The notes: a model not told the origin generated them from the sequence alone. A stretch of DNA of 52,557 nucleotides from Mucilaginibacter gossypii (GCF_900100945.1 NZ_FNCG01000028.1:1-52557); one strand, 5' to 3'; counted from the stretch's first letter, positions 1 through 8,994 are shown. Numbers and translations are program-made.

Positions 1-1
1 T

Positions 2-142
2 ATAGAAAATGCCCGCAGCGAGATATTTGAATATATTGAAATGTACTATAACCCTATCCGAAGACATTCAGCCTTAGGCTATATCAGCCCGATGGCGTTT
101 GAGCGAAAGGCAAGTTATCCACAAAAAGCGGAGGCCCGATAA
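2..142 (+). CDS. IS3-family transposase, C-terminal fragment (cut by window start)
   Basis: The first 46 codons of this open frame are the end of an IS3/IS150-type DDE transposase (OrfB, rve integrase core). The segment YYNPIRRHSALGYISP is the signature around the last catalytic region of these enzymes, which cut and join insertion sequence ends. The frame is already open at the window start, so the true start and most of the catalytic domain lie outside. It ends in TAA and is followed by an A-rich stretch and a long hairpin. Whether the complete element is intact cannot be judged from here. Confidence 0.85.
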   Translation: MENARSEIFEYIEMYYNPIRRHSALGYISPMAFERKASYPQKAEAR

Positions 143-172
143 AAAGAAAAAAAGAAGCAAAAAAAGAAAAAC

Positions 173-217
173 GTGTTGAAATATGGAAAACTCTCCGAGT
201 TTCCCACATTTCAACAC
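173..217. terminator. Long hairpin downstream of the IS3-type transposase
   Basis: Two 21-base arms (173-193 and 197-217) pair with only two mismatches around a 3-base loop. The outer part reads GTGTTGAAAT on the left and ATTTCAACAC on the right. It lies 30 bases after the transposase stop. It could be a transcription terminator, a barrier to read-through into the element, or part of the element end. It lacks a clean T-run. Confidence 0.5.
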
Positions 218-330
218 CACAAACAAACAACAAGTTATTTATTTTTACTTTTATAAATCATGACAGATCAACTGTCCGGATAAACCATCACACCCCAATG
301 CGCCAAACAGGCGTACTTGCTTGGCGAAGA

Positions 331-360
331 CATCAGGGTCCTCTACGAGAGACCCTGATG
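331..360. repeat. CAGGGTC palindrome, copy 1
   Basis: Arms CATCAGGGTC and GACCCTGATG are perfect complements around CTCTACGAGA. Further complete copies lie at 11461-11490, 27442-27471, 31542-31571 and 32240-32269, with half copies at 564-581 and 11538-11556. The last two full copies flank a RAYT gene. The gap 143-615 holds no convincing gene, only this and related repeats. Confidence 0.85.
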
Positions 361-366
361 GAACGT

Positions 367-473
367 AACTTTACGAGCTAAAAACCTTTTGCTCCTCTGG
401 CGCATCTGTCCTTGGGCAATTAATACATGTTTATTAAATTGTAAAATCCCCCAGAAGGAGAACAGGTTTGTAC
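367..473. repeat. Composite intergenic repeat, module copy A
   Basis: About 105 bases starting at ACTTTACGAGCTA and ending near AACAGGTTTGTA match 11637-11739 with scattered substitutions and a small indel. Both copies sit next to CAGGGTC palindromes. Short open frames inside both copies resemble each other only because the DNA is repeated, so they are not called as genes. At 551-581 a GGGTAAACTTAAA block plus half palindrome matches, inverted, the block at 11538-11570. Confidence 0.8.
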
Positions 474-615
474 AAAACGTCACAGCCCTTACCCGAACCC
501 GAGAGTGGTTCAACTTATCAGGATTACCCAATTTGATTATTGATTTTATGGGTAAACTTAAATCTGCGAGAGATCCTGATGGAACACAAATGAGTTTATG
601 ATATGCTGTATGACG

Positions 616-1017
616 TTAAATCACCCCTTCAATAAAAAACTCATTGATCCCTTCAACATCACTCAAATGGGTAGTTATCCGGCTAATCTTATTGTCAGTA
701 ATATCGCAAACTATGGCAACCTGCTCATCCAGGATCAAATCGCCACGGCTGGCAGTATTGTGAAGCGACAGGGCTACACTATCCAATCCGTATAAAATAT
801 GGTTAAATTGAACCATTACCCCAAAATCACGCAGCTGACCGGCACGTTTAATCACGGCATCGGCACCAACAGCAGGACCCGAAAGCAAACTTGTTCCCGG
901 CAGGGTCCAGGTAACATCATTGGCAAGGGCCGAGCGCATGAGCTCCCAATCACGATTTTTTAGTCCTGTTAAAAACTTATTGGCTAACTGTCCTTTTACT
1001 TCTTCTGTGGTTTTCAT
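616..1017 (-). CDS. SnoaL-like / NTF2-like family protein
   Basis: A 133-aa protein of the size of the NTF2-like alpha/beta cone fold. The N-terminal helix with KNRDWELMRSALANDVTWTLPG is typical of SnoaL-like polyketide-cyclase relatives, which are often found with redox and stress genes. No specific reaction can be assigned. No signal peptide is visible, so it is probably cytoplasmic. It is the last gene of a minus-strand set after an AhpD-like protein (18-base gap), a DUF417 membrane protein and an AraC regulator, and is probably co-transcribed with them. Confidence 0.75.
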   Translation of the reverse strand: MKTTEEVKGQLANKFLTGLKNRDWELMRSALANDVTWTLPGTSLLSGPAVGADAVIKRAGQLRDFGVMVQFNHILYGLDSVALSLHNTASRGDLILDEQVAIVCDITDNKISRITTHLSDVEGINEFFIEGVI

Positions 1018-1035
1018 GATGAAATGTTTTAGATA

Positions 1036-1575
1036 TTAGTTAAGAGGCTCAGCGGCAGGAAAATCTACCGGAACTTCGGTGTTGGCAAATACGTAGTTAG
1101 TGTACACACGTATGGTAATAAAGGCTATAAGGTCCATCAAAGCGGCTTCATCAAAACCGGCTTCGTAAAAGTTATTTACTATGGTTTCATCGCCTTTACC
1201 TTTATTTTCAACAATTGACTTGGCTAAACCGATAATGGCATTCAATCTGTCATCAGCTGTATGGCCTCTCCTGATATCAAGGGTTTGTTCTTTAGTAAAG
1301 CCGCGTTTCATGGCCAGCATACTATGACCGGCTAAGCAATAGGCACAACCGTTTAACTCAGAAACAATGAGGGCAATGGCTTCCCTTTCTTTGGGGGTAA
1401 ACACGCTTTTGCTCATGTCATCTTCCATATCCATAAACATTTTAAGTGCAGGTGCCGAATAGCCCATGGTGGCATAAAGGTTAGGTACTTTACCAACGCG
1501 TTTTGTGAAGGTATCAAACATTACCTGCGCTTCGGCACTTACCTGTTCGCGGGTGGGAACATTTATAGTTTTCAT
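1036..1575 (-). CDS. Carboxymuconolactone decarboxylase / AhpD-like protein
   Basis: A 179-aa all-helical protein carrying the AhpD-type active-site motif CAYCLAGH (near residue 98), the CxxC with a following histidine used for thiol peroxidase-type chemistry. The surrounding LIVSELNGCAYC and the length fit the peroxidase-related CMD family. The likely role is removal of peroxides or other electrophiles. It lies 20 bases after the DUF417 gene and 18 bases before the SnoaL-like gene on the same strand. The substrate is unknown. Confidence 0.85.
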   Translation of the reverse strand: MKTINVPTREQVSAEAQVMFDTFTKRVGKVPNLYATMGYSAPALKMFMDMEDDMSKSVFTPKEREAIALIVSELNGCAYCLAGHSMLAMKRGFTKEQTLDIRRGHTADDRLNAIIGLAKSIVENKGKGDETIVNNFYEAGFDEAALMDLIAFITIRVYTNYVFANTEVPVDFPAAEPLN

Positions 1576-1595
1576 GATTATATTATGGTTTAATA

Positions 1596-2168
1596 TTATT
1601 TACTTGTTGTTTTACGTTTAAGATAAAGTTGCGCGGTTTCGCTCATAGTGATGATGGCACCGCCAAGGATCACGACATCTTTAATAACCAAACGACCGCG
1701 GCCTGACAGGTATGGGAAGCCCCATTGGTTATCGGTTAAATGTGGTACCCAGCTTTCGGGCGTAGTGACCAGGAAGGAAAGCGTGCCCAAAGTCATGATA
1801 AATACCAGGATACTGGCAATCATACTTGGTATTGGTACAACTTTATAAAGTGCAACCAGTATGCCCAGTGTTACCAGGAAAATACCCAGACCAATAGAAA
1901 AGCCATAAGTATTATTTTCGATATGCCATTGGTGGTTGGAAGCAATCAGTTCGCCTTCTTTATTGATGTGTTTTTTGTATTCTGTTGGATGGTTGTAAAA
2001 GAATGACATCACCGGACTGTTGGCCACAAAGGGCACAACGCCATCGGCTTCGTAAGTGAAAAATTTAAGGCCGCCTATCCAAAGGAATACGACTACGATG
2101 CCGAAACGGACTGCTTTTTTGCCAAGCTGATCAAGGCCGGCTATGGTATTTATGATTGAAGTTTTCAT
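1596..2168 (-). CDS. DUF417 (RclC/YkgB-like) inner-membrane protein
   Basis: A 190-aa protein with about four hydrophobic helices and the DUF417 features RFGIVVVFLWIGGLKFFTYEA near the N-terminus and GFPYLSGRGRLVIKDVV near the C-terminus. E. coli RclC (YkgB) is the best known member and belongs to the reactive-chlorine response controlled by an AraC regulator. Here too an AraC-family gene lies directly upstream (67-base gap). A role in oxidant or electrophile stress is inferred from family and context; the biochemical activity of the family is not known to me. Confidence 0.8.
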   Translation of the reverse strand: MKTSIINTIAGLDQLGKKAVRFGIVVVFLWIGGLKFFTYEADGVVPFVANSPVMSFFYNHPTEYKKHINKEGELIASNHQWHIENNTYGFSIGLGIFLVTLGILVALYKVVPIPSMIASILVFIMTLGTLSFLVTTPESWVPHLTDNQWGFPYLSGRGRLVIKDVVILGGAIITMSETAQLYLKRKTTSK

Positions 2169-2235
2169 GTTGTTGTTTTTTGATAAAGCAAAACTACAAC
2201 GCTATGAGCCCCGCAAACATGGACGAAACGGGGTT

Positions 2236-3093
2236 TTATTTGTACAAATCCGCGACGATGGAGATGCCTGTTTTATCGCGAAAAGTTTGGGGCGATACCT
2301 TGGTGAACTTTTTAAATACCCGGCTAAAATAAAACTCATCCTGGAATTTAAGGTTATAGGCAATTTCTTTGATGCTTTGCCGGGTTAAATGGAGCTGTTT
2401 CTTTGCTTCGAGGATAAGCCGTTCCTGGATAAGCTGTGATGGTGATTTGCGAAAGTATTTGGTACAACGCCGGGTTAAATTATCAGAAGATATGGCGAGT
2501 AACGAGGCATAATCTGATGGTTTATGCAGGTCAAGATAATGCTGGTTAAGCAACGTCCGGAACTTTTCCATTATTTCATCTTTTTGAGGTTTATCCTCAC
2601 CGGTACTGATGCCATTTATTTTTATGCTGCTGGCCTTGGCCAAAAAAAGCTGCAGGTAGGCCCGCAATACAATTTCGGATGGTTGCGGCTGCATAAATTC
2701 GTCGTTCATCTGCATCAGTAACAGCTCAAACACTTTTACATCCTGCGGAGTAAGCGCAACTATTGGATCAATATAGATGTTGTTAAATAGTAACCCATTG
2801 CAGGCTACTTCTTCACGGTGGTACTCGATACAATAAAAATCACTGTGAAATTGTAAGATATTGCTTTTTATTGCGCGGCACTCGTCTACATAAATAATCT
2901 GCAACGGGGTTGAAAACAACAACACCGGGCCTGTAAAAGGGAATGCCCCAAAATCTGCATGAAAGATACCCGACCCCTCAGGAACGAGGTAAACGGTATA
3001 TTCAGAAAACTGGGCAGGCGTACATAGAATATCTTCCCGTACATCCTGTAACCCAAGTAAAAATTCACCTGCTTTATCGCGGATTGCTTTCAA
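2236..3093 (-). CDS. AraC-family transcriptional regulator of the RclC-like operon
   Basis: A 285-aa protein with an N-terminal cupin-like sensor part (about residues 15-110) and a C-terminal double helix-turn-helix (about 185-280; second helix region FQDEFYFSRVFKKFTKVSPQ). The frame has no early ATG. The chosen start is TTG at 3093, with a possible promoter ending about 25 bases upstream. It is in line with the DUF417, AhpD-like and SnoaL-like genes and probably controls them. The inducer is not evident. Confidence 0.85.
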   Translation of the reverse strand: MKAIRDKAGEFLLGLQDVREDILCTPAQFSEYTVYLVPEGSGIFHADFGAFPFTGPVLLFSTPLQIIYVDECRAIKSNILQFHSDFYCIEYHREEVACNGLLFNNIYIDPIVALTPQDVKVFELLLMQMNDEFMQPQPSEIVLRAYLQLFLAKASSIKINGISTGEDKPQKDEIMEKFRTLLNQHYLDLHKPSDYASLLAISSDNLTRRCTKYFRKSPSQLIQERLILEAKKQLHLTRQSIKEIAYNLKFQDEFYFSRVFKKFTKVSPQTFRDKTGISIVADLYK

Positions 3094-3118
3094 TGGCCAA
3101 TGATTTATGGCACTAATA

Positions 3119-3147
3119 TAAATATACTCTGCTTTTTATAGCGACAA
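3119..3147 (-). promoter_or_regulatory. Possible promoter of the AraC/DUF417 operon
   Basis: On the minus strand TTG (3147-3145) is followed after 18 bases by TATATTTA (3126-3119), close to the Bacteroidota TTTG / TAnnTTTG pattern. It sits about 25 bases before the TTG start codon. Confidence 0.35.
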
Positions 3148-3259
3148 CGACTTTTATGAGGCCGAGTTTGCGCTCAAAAATTACAAAACATCAATAGATG
3201 CTGCCGTTTGTTGACAGCTTTTATCAAGCGAGTTTAAGCGTTTTTCGCTTGAACTATAA

Positions 3260-3295
3260 CCCGCTATTGTTGGTGACAACACGAACAATAGCGGG
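3260..3295. repeat. GTTGGTG palindrome, copy 1
   Basis: Arms CCCGCTATTGTT (3260-3271) and AACAATAGCGGG (3284-3295) are perfect complements. The loop GGTGACAACACG relates it to the palindromes at 31485-31506 and 40988-41083. It lies between the AraC operon and the end of the aminotransferase gene. Confidence 0.75.
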
Positions 3296-3315
3296 GGCGC
3301 TTAATCGTGCGAATG

Positions 3316-4518
3316 TTAAACACTCACTCTAACCAACTCCTCTAAAACTTCGCATAAGATATCAATCTCTTCCCCGGTATTATAATAATGTACTGAAGCT
3401 CTTACGATATTGCCCAGTTTGTTTTTGTTCATATAAATGAGGGTTGAAACCGCCTTGCCAACTGATACATTGATGTGCTTTTCGGCCAGCTTGTTTTTTA
3501 CCGTTGCGGCCTCCATGCCATCTACCGAAAAAGTTACGATGCCGCATAACTCATCGCCAAAATCATGAACGGTTACGCCGTTAATATTTTTTAGTTTTTC
3601 GCGTAATAAGCTGGCTAAATATTGCACCCGCTGCCAGGTACGCTCAACACCTATGTTGAGTGCATATTCAACCGCCTTGCCAAGGCCAAGAGTTAAGGCG
3701 CGGCTTTTTTCATACACCTCAAAACGGCGGGCATCATTGCGCGGTTTAAAATCAGTTTCGGTTACCCATTGGGTAGTGAAGCCGTCCATGAAAAACAGCT
3801 TCAGCTTATCCTGAATTTCTTTGCGGACATACAGAAAGCCGGTACCCCTCGGCGCCCGCAAATACTTCCTGCCGGTTACGGCCAGCATATCGCAGCCTAT
3901 TTCCTGCACATCCAGCGGCACATGGCCCACGCTTTGGCAGGCATCAAGCAGGTACAAAATATTGTGTTTGCGCGCTATCCTGCCTATCTCTGCTACCGGG
4001 ATCATGCTCCCTGCGGTTGAGGGGATGTGGGTTACGGCTATCAGTTTTGTCCGGTCAGAAATGGCATCTTCCAAAGCCTGCAGCCGGAAATTACCCCGCT
4101 CATCATTGGGGATTACTTTAAACTCAACACCCAGGGTTTTTTTAGCGTGCAGCAAACCTATCAGGTTGGTTACATATTCCATTTCGCAGGTAATGATCTC
4201 ATCGCCGGGTTTAAAATCAATGCCGTTAAAGGCAAGCCACCAGCCAATACTGGCGTTTTCAACAATGGCAATTTCATCCTTGCGGGCGTTGATGAGTCGG
4301 GCTATGAGGTTGTAGGTGTTTTCAAGCTCTTCGCGGTATGTGTACTCGGTTTCGTAGCCGCCGTTTTGCGCTTCTTCGTACAGGTAATCTATCACGGTAT
4401 CAACCACCACATCGGGGTGCAGGGACGAGCCTGCATTATTGAAGTGGATGGTTTTTGTTGTGCCCCGGGTTTCGGCCCTTAGTTGCTGTACTTCCTGTTC
4501 GCTTAGTATATTTTCCAT
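3316..4518 (-). CDS. Class V aminotransferase-fold PLP enzyme
   Basis: A 400-aa PLP-dependent enzyme of the cysteine desulfurase / isopenicillin-N epimerase-like group. DACQSVGH (192-199) supplies the cofactor-binding aspartate, and TGRKYLRAPRGTGFLYV holds the Schiff-base lysine (Lys218). No desulfurase-type catalytic cysteine loop is obvious, so a lyase, epimerase or transaminase role is more likely; the substrate is unknown. The GNAT gene lies 5 bases upstream on the same strand, and a MocR regulator diverges beyond it. Confidence 0.85.
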   Translation of the reverse strand: MENILSEQEVQQLRAETRGTTKTIHFNNAGSSLHPDVVVDTVIDYLYEEAQNGGYETEYTYREELENTYNLIARLINARKDEIAIVENASIGWWLAFNGIDFKPGDEIITCEMEYVTNLIGLLHAKKTLGVEFKVIPNDERGNFRLQALEDAISDRTKLIAVTHIPSTAGSMIPVAEIGRIARKHNILYLLDACQSVGHVPLDVQEIGCDMLAVTGRKYLRAPRGTGFLYVRKEIQDKLKLFFMDGFTTQWVTETDFKPRNDARRFEVYEKSRALTLGLGKAVEYALNIGVERTWQRVQYLASLLREKLKNINGVTVHDFGDELCGIVTFSVDGMEAATVKNKLAEKHINVSVGKAVSTLIYMNKNKLGNIVRASVHYYNTGEEIDILCEVLEELVRVSV

Positions 4519-4523
4519 CAGGT

Positions 4524-4991
4524 TTAGTTATTTGTGAAATTTATTTCCATCATGATATCCGCTCGTTTGTAGGTGCCGGGCTCAACTGGGATTTCGGTAA
4601 AGCCCAGCTTACGGTAAATGTGGATGGCATTTTCAAGCACTCTGTTTGAAAATAGTACCAGCTTTTTTACACCCAGTTCACGCGCTTTATCAATACCGGT
4701 TTGACATAGAAACTGACCGGCGCCAGCTCCGCGACTGTCTTTATCCACCGCCATTTTGGTAAGCTCGTAAACACCGTCTTCTATATATCGCAGCGCTACG
4801 GTGCCAATAATTTTTTGTTTCGAAGTGATAAAGTAAATGCTGCCGCCTGTTTTAATGATGGCCTCGTCGGGGTTTTCCAGTACCCATTTATCAAAAGGTT
4901 CAACGCTAAAATACTCTTCAAGCCATGCTTTGTTAAACTTTTCAAAATAGGGGGCATGTTGTGGCTGATAATCGATAACCTGTAGTTCCAT
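4524..4991 (-). CDS. GNAT-family N-acetyltransferase
   Basis: About 155 aa from the ATG at 4991 (MELQVIDYQPQHAPYF). A longer frame reaches 5093, but its extra 34 residues run into the divergent MocR gene and look non-homologous, so the inner start is preferred. The acetyl-CoA loop is visible as DKSRGAGAGQFLC-like sequence (VDKDSRGAGAGQFL), followed by NAIHIYRKLGFTEIP, typical of GNAT motif B. The acceptor substrate is unknown. It probably forms an operon with the class V aminotransferase. Confidence 0.85.
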   Translation of the reverse strand: MELQVIDYQPQHAPYFEKFNKAWLEEYFSVEPFDKWVLENPDEAIIKTGGSIYFITSKQKIIGTVALRYIEDGVYELTKMAVDKDSRGAGAGQFLCQTGIDKARELGVKKLVLFSNRVLENAIHIYRKLGFTEIPVEPGTYKRADIMMEINFTNN

Positions 4992-5082
4992 GTGCTTAAT
5001 TATTTGATCATTACAAAATAAAAACATTCGGAAATAGAAAAACAGATGTAGTTTTGTTAATTTTGAGCATAACAGATTTTGC

Positions 5083-6528
5083 ATGGAAAGCATTGCTCAT
5101 ACTGAGGATTACGATTTTTTATACGCACAAATTGCTGCCCGGATTGAAAAGCAGATTAAGCAAAATCTGCTTAAGCTCGGCGACAAGCTGCCGTCGGTAA
5201 GGATGCTGAGCCAGGAGCAGGGTATTAGCATGAGTACAGCTTATAAGGCCTATGTTGAGCTGGAAAACCTGGGTTTGATAGAGGCACGTACCAAATCGGG
5301 CTACTATGTAAAATACCTGCCCGCCCGTTTTACCAGCGTGCCCGAAACCAAACCACCGCTTAAAAAGGTTAAACAGGCCAGCGTTGCCGAAATGATTGCG
5401 ATGGTTTACCGCAACATGTCGGAAGACAGCGTTTTGCAGCTCTCGCGCTCATCGCCGCCGCTCAGCCTGATTCCGCTGGCAAAGCTCAGTAAATCCATGA
5501 TGGAATCTATACGTAATAGTCCATCGGGTAATATCACTTATGAAAACCCGCAGGGTAATATTGCTTTGCGCAAACAGGCGGCTAAAAACGCCTTTAACTG
5601 GGGTGGTAATATTACCGAAGATGATGTGATCACAACGCAGGGCTGCCTGGAAGCTTTAATATTTTGCTTAAGGGCGCTTACCAAGCCCGGCGATACCATT
5701 GCTATTGAAAGCCCTACTTATTTCGGGATTTTCAATGTGATGCTCAGCCTGGACCTGAAAGTATTGGAAATTCCGGTGAACCCCGATACCGGCCTCGACC
5801 TGGAATACCTGGAACGGGCTATGAATGAAGTGCCAGTAAAAGTATGCCTGTTTGTTACCAATTTTAGTAACCCGATAGGGGTTTGCATGCCCGATGAGCG
5901 TAAGCAGCAACTGGTGCGCCTGCTTGCTGAAAAGCAAGTTCCCTTAATTGAGGATGATATTTATGGTGAGATCTATTTTGGAAAAAGCCGTCCGCGCACC
6001 TGCAAAAGTTATGATAAGGATGGCTGGGTGATCCTTTGTTCATCGGTATCCAAATCAATAGCGCCTGGTTACCGGGTAGGCTGGTGCGTTCCGGGCAGGT
6101 TTAAAGAACAGGTGCTGAATATTAAAATGATGCATTCCATAGCCTCGGCCACACCTACACAGGCAGCTATTGGTCATTTTTTTGAAACCGGGCGATATGA
6201 CCTGCACATGAGGCATTTGCGGAAGGCGTTATATACCCAGTGCCTGCGGTATACGCAGGCTATCGCAACACACTTCCCGGCAGGTACAAAGATTAGCAGG
6301 CCACAAGGCGGCTATGCGCTTTGGGTCGAACTGGATAAAAAGGTAAATGCCTTTGAACTGTACCAATTGGCAATAGAGCAAAGCATCAGCATAGCTCCCG
6401 GCCAGATCTTTAGTGTAGACGGGCGGTTTACCAATTTTATCCGCATTAGTTTTGGGTTAGCTTTTGACGGGGTGGTTGAAGATAGTTTTAAGGTGTTGGG
6501 GAAATTAGTGAATGGCCTTATATCCTGA
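5083..6528 (+). CDS. MocR/PdxR-type regulator (GntR HTH fused to aminotransferase domain)
   Basis: A 481-aa fusion. Residues about 12-80 form a GntR winged helix (LGDKLPSVRMLSQEQGISMSTAYKAY). The rest is a class-I aminotransferase fold with PLP lysine Lys324 in SVSKSIAPGYRVGW. Such proteins use PLP or PLP-amino acid adducts as signals. It diverges from the GNAT/aminotransferase pair with only 91 bases between starts, so it probably controls that pair. The start is the ATG at 5083. Confidence 0.9.
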   Translation: MESIAHTEDYDFLYAQIAARIEKQIKQNLLKLGDKLPSVRMLSQEQGISMSTAYKAYVELENLGLIEARTKSGYYVKYLPARFTSVPETKPPLKKVKQASVAEMIAMVYRNMSEDSVLQLSRSSPPLSLIPLAKLSKSMMESIRNSPSGNITYENPQGNIALRKQAAKNAFNWGGNITEDDVITTQGCLEALIFCLRALTKPGDTIAIESPTYFGIFNVMLSLDLKVLEIPVNPDTGLDLEYLERAMNEVPVKVCLFVTNFSNPIGVCMPDERKQQLVRLLAEKQVPLIEDDIYGEIYFGKSRPRTCKSYDKDGWVILCSSVSKSIAPGYRVGWCVPGRFKEQVLNIKMMHSIASATPTQAAIGHFFETGRYDLHMRHLRKALYTQCLRYTQAIATHFPAGTKISRPQGGYALWVELDKKVNAFELYQLAIEQSISIAPGQIFSVDGRFTNFIRISFGLAFDGVVEDSFKVLGKLVNGLIS

Positions 6529-6687
6529 ACTACAACATCACCAAATAAACTTAATTTTTTCTGAATGGCTGATTAGTAATAAATTAGTATTTTATTTATG
6601 GTTATGCCAAATAGTTATCTATAAGGCATTTATTGAATTTTTTATTGTATTTTAAGTTCTGTTTTTAAAAGACGGCAGCACGTTTTA

Positions 6688-8988
6688 ATGGTTATCCCCT
6701 TTATCATGAAATTTAAATTTTTACTGCTATGTGTTGCTGTTGTTTGCGTGACAGGACAGCTGTGTGCGCAATCTTCAGCCTCGTTGCAATCGCAAATTCA
6801 AAAAAGCAAAGCTGATACCGGCAAAGTGAAGCTGTTGCTTGCTTTAAGCCGTGTTATCCTGCTCAAATCGGGCGCGGGAGCAAAGGAAACAGATAGCTCT
6901 TACCGGTTTATGAAACAAGCCGAACAATTAAGCATTCAGCTTAATGATGTTAAAGGGCAGGGGAACGCTGCGTTGATGGCAGCAATGATCAGCAATAAAA
7001 AAGGCGATCATAAAGGCGGTGCTGCATTGGCCCAGAGGGGGTTTGATTTTTTTAAGTCGATAGATGATTTGCCGGGTATGGCCGAAGCTTATGTCATTAT
7101 TGGGCAGCATTATGGAAATGAAGGCCAGGACCTGGATAAAAAAATAGCCTATTATCAAAAAGCCATTGATATTTTTCGGCAAGCGGGTTTAAAGGACAGG
7201 GAAGCTACAGCTATCGTAGATATGGCCGATCTGCAAAGCATAAAAGGATCGTATGATATTGCTGTTAAAAACCTGCGCACGGCATTGGCAATATACCAAT
7301 CGATAGGGAAAAAAGACCTGGATGGTTTGTACAACCTGCTTGGCGGCTGCCTTACCTTCCAGGGAGATGCTGATAACGCCCTGAAGTATCAGTTGAAAGC
7401 GGTGAGGCTTGCCGAAGGTCGCGGTGATACCAGTTTGCAAATGTGTACAATATACAATCGGTTTGCCCTTTCGTATTATACGCTGCATAAATTTGGCGAT
7501 GCCATAATTTATTTTGATAAGGCTGTAAAAATTGCCCAAAAATATAATGACACAGCTTCAATAGTTGTAATAAACGGTAACCTGGCCATGAGCTACTATA
7601 AAATGGAACAGCCCGAAAAAGCGCTTGCACGGCTGCAATTGCTCAAAAATATGAACCTGTTTACAACAACGCAGGAAAGATTTGAAAACTACTATGATTT
7701 TTGCCTGGTTTATTTGAAGCTTAAACAGTATAAAATGGCCAAAGTGTACATCGACAAAATGGAGGCGCTAAAAAAAGATGCAGGGGCAAATTATACCGAG
7801 ATGTTAAGGTCATATATTAATTATTATATCGCCATAGGGCAGTATAATAAAGCGTATCCCTACTTGCAGGAAAATGAAAGTTTTTATCAAAAAACAAAGG
7901 TGCTGCCTTTTTTGGCACAGAACCAGCTCAACTGGTTTAAGGCCGACTCGGGGATGGGCAGGTACCAAAGTGCTATTAAGCATTATCAGCGCTACAAAAT
8001 GCTTACCGATTCGGTTTACCTGGTTAACAATGCCAAGCACACCTCCTTTTTGCAAATTGAGTTTGATACGGATAAGAAGAATAAAGACCTGCAACTGCAG
8101 GCTAAGGATATCCAACTGCTTAAAAACAATGAGCAGTTGCAGCGCAGCCGGTTTTTAGCAGCACAGGCCGATCGTAATTTGCTTATTGGAGGCTCGGTAA
8201 TGTTGTTGCTTTCGCTGGGGGTTGGTTATAATCGTTATCGTTTAAAGCAGCGCAGCAATGTACGGTTACAGGCTCAGCAAAACGAAATTAACAAGCAAAA
8301 CCAATCATTGCAGCTGTTGAACAGTAAACAGGAAAAATTACTTAATGAAAAAGAATGGTTGCTAAAAGAGGTACATCACAGGGTTAAAAATAACCTGCAA
8401 ATTGTGATGAGCCTGTTAAGCACGCAATCGGCATACCTGGAAAACAACGCGGCCATTGAAGCCATCACTGAAAGCCAAAACCGGGTGCAGGCCATAGCGC
8501 TTATACACCATAAATTGTATAGTGCTGATAATGTGGCCAGCATTTATATGCCATCATACGTAACCGATCTGATCCGCAACCTCACCGATTGTTTTGATTC
8601 GGTAACCCGTCGTATCAGGTTTGAGCAGGTGGTTGAACCCATTTATCTCGATCTGACCCAGGCTGTTCCGTTCGGCCTGATACTTAATGAAGCCATAACC
8701 AACGCTATCAAGTACGCCTTTAGCAGTGAAGGCGGGCAGATCGTCGTCGCGTTGAACCGCGTAGGCGAAGACGGAGTGATATTAACCATTGCCGACAACG
8801 GAAAAGGGCTGCCGGCAGGCTTTGATCTTAAAACAGTAACCTCATTGGGTATGGAAATGATGAAGGCCTTAAGTAAACAACTGGGTGGCACTTTTAAAGT
8901 TCAAAATAAGGCGGGCGTTACTATCAGTGTTGAATTTAAAATTGAGAAAGTAAGGCACCATAGCGAGGTAGAAAGCAATTTCTTATAA
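6688..8988 (+). CDS. TPR-containing sensor histidine kinase (HisKA_2 type)
   Basis: A 766-aa sensor. An N-terminal signal peptide or anchor (FLLLCVAVVCVTGQLCAQ) is followed by TPR-like repeats (about 40-450), one transmembrane helix (about 500-517), a coiled coil, and a HisKA_2 dimerisation domain with EVHHRVKNNLQ (phospho-acceptor His563 or His564). The HATPase domain contains NEAITNAIKYAF and ADNGKGLPAG. An ATG at 6706 (MKFKFLLLC) is an equally good start. No response regulator is adjacent, so its partner is probably encoded elsewhere; the LytTR regulator further downstream lies on the other strand with its own kinase. Confidence 0.9.
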   Translation: MVIPFIMKFKFLLLCVAVVCVTGQLCAQSSASLQSQIQKSKADTGKVKLLLALSRVILLKSGAGAKETDSSYRFMKQAEQLSIQLNDVKGQGNAALMAAMISNKKGDHKGGAALAQRGFDFFKSIDDLPGMAEAYVIIGQHYGNEGQDLDKKIAYYQKAIDIFRQAGLKDREATAIVDMADLQSIKGSYDIAVKNLRTALAIYQSIGKKDLDGLYNLLGGCLTFQGDADNALKYQLKAVRLAEGRGDTSLQMCTIYNRFALSYYTLHKFGDAIIYFDKAVKIAQKYNDTASIVVINGNLAMSYYKMEQPEKALARLQLLKNMNLFTTTQERFENYYDFCLVYLKLKQYKMAKVYIDKMEALKKDAGANYTEMLRSYINYYIAIGQYNKAYPYLQENESFYQKTKVLPFLAQNQLNWFKADSGMGRYQSAIKHYQRYKMLTDSVYLVNNAKHTSFLQIEFDTDKKNKDLQLQAKDIQLLKNNEQLQRSRFLAAQADRNLLIGGSVMLLLSLGVGYNRYRLKQRSNVRLQAQQNEINKQNQSLQLLNSKQEKLLNEKEWLLKEVHHRVKNNLQIVMSLLSTQSAYLENNAAIEAITESQNRVQAIALIHHKLYSADNVASIYMPSYVTDLIRNLTDCFDSVTRRIRFEQVVEPIYLDLTQAVPFGLILNEAITNAIKYAFSSEGGQIVVALNRVGEDGVILTIADNGKGLPAGFDLKTVTSLGMEMMKALSKQLGGTFKVQNKAGVTISVEFKIEKVRHHSEVESNFL

Positions 8989-8994
8989 TGATCT

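Noticed and set aside
389..601. 70-aa open frame with similarity to another open frame at 11608-11853
   Set aside because: The similarity comes from the shared DNA repeat; both frames contain palindrome-derived sequence, have no start context and differ in their ends. They are not genes.
5083..5093. Overlap of a longer GNAT frame with the divergent MocR start
   Set aside because: The extra 34 residues at the GNAT N-terminus look like random translation; the inner ATG at 4991 gives a normal GNAT length, so no true gene overlap is claimed.
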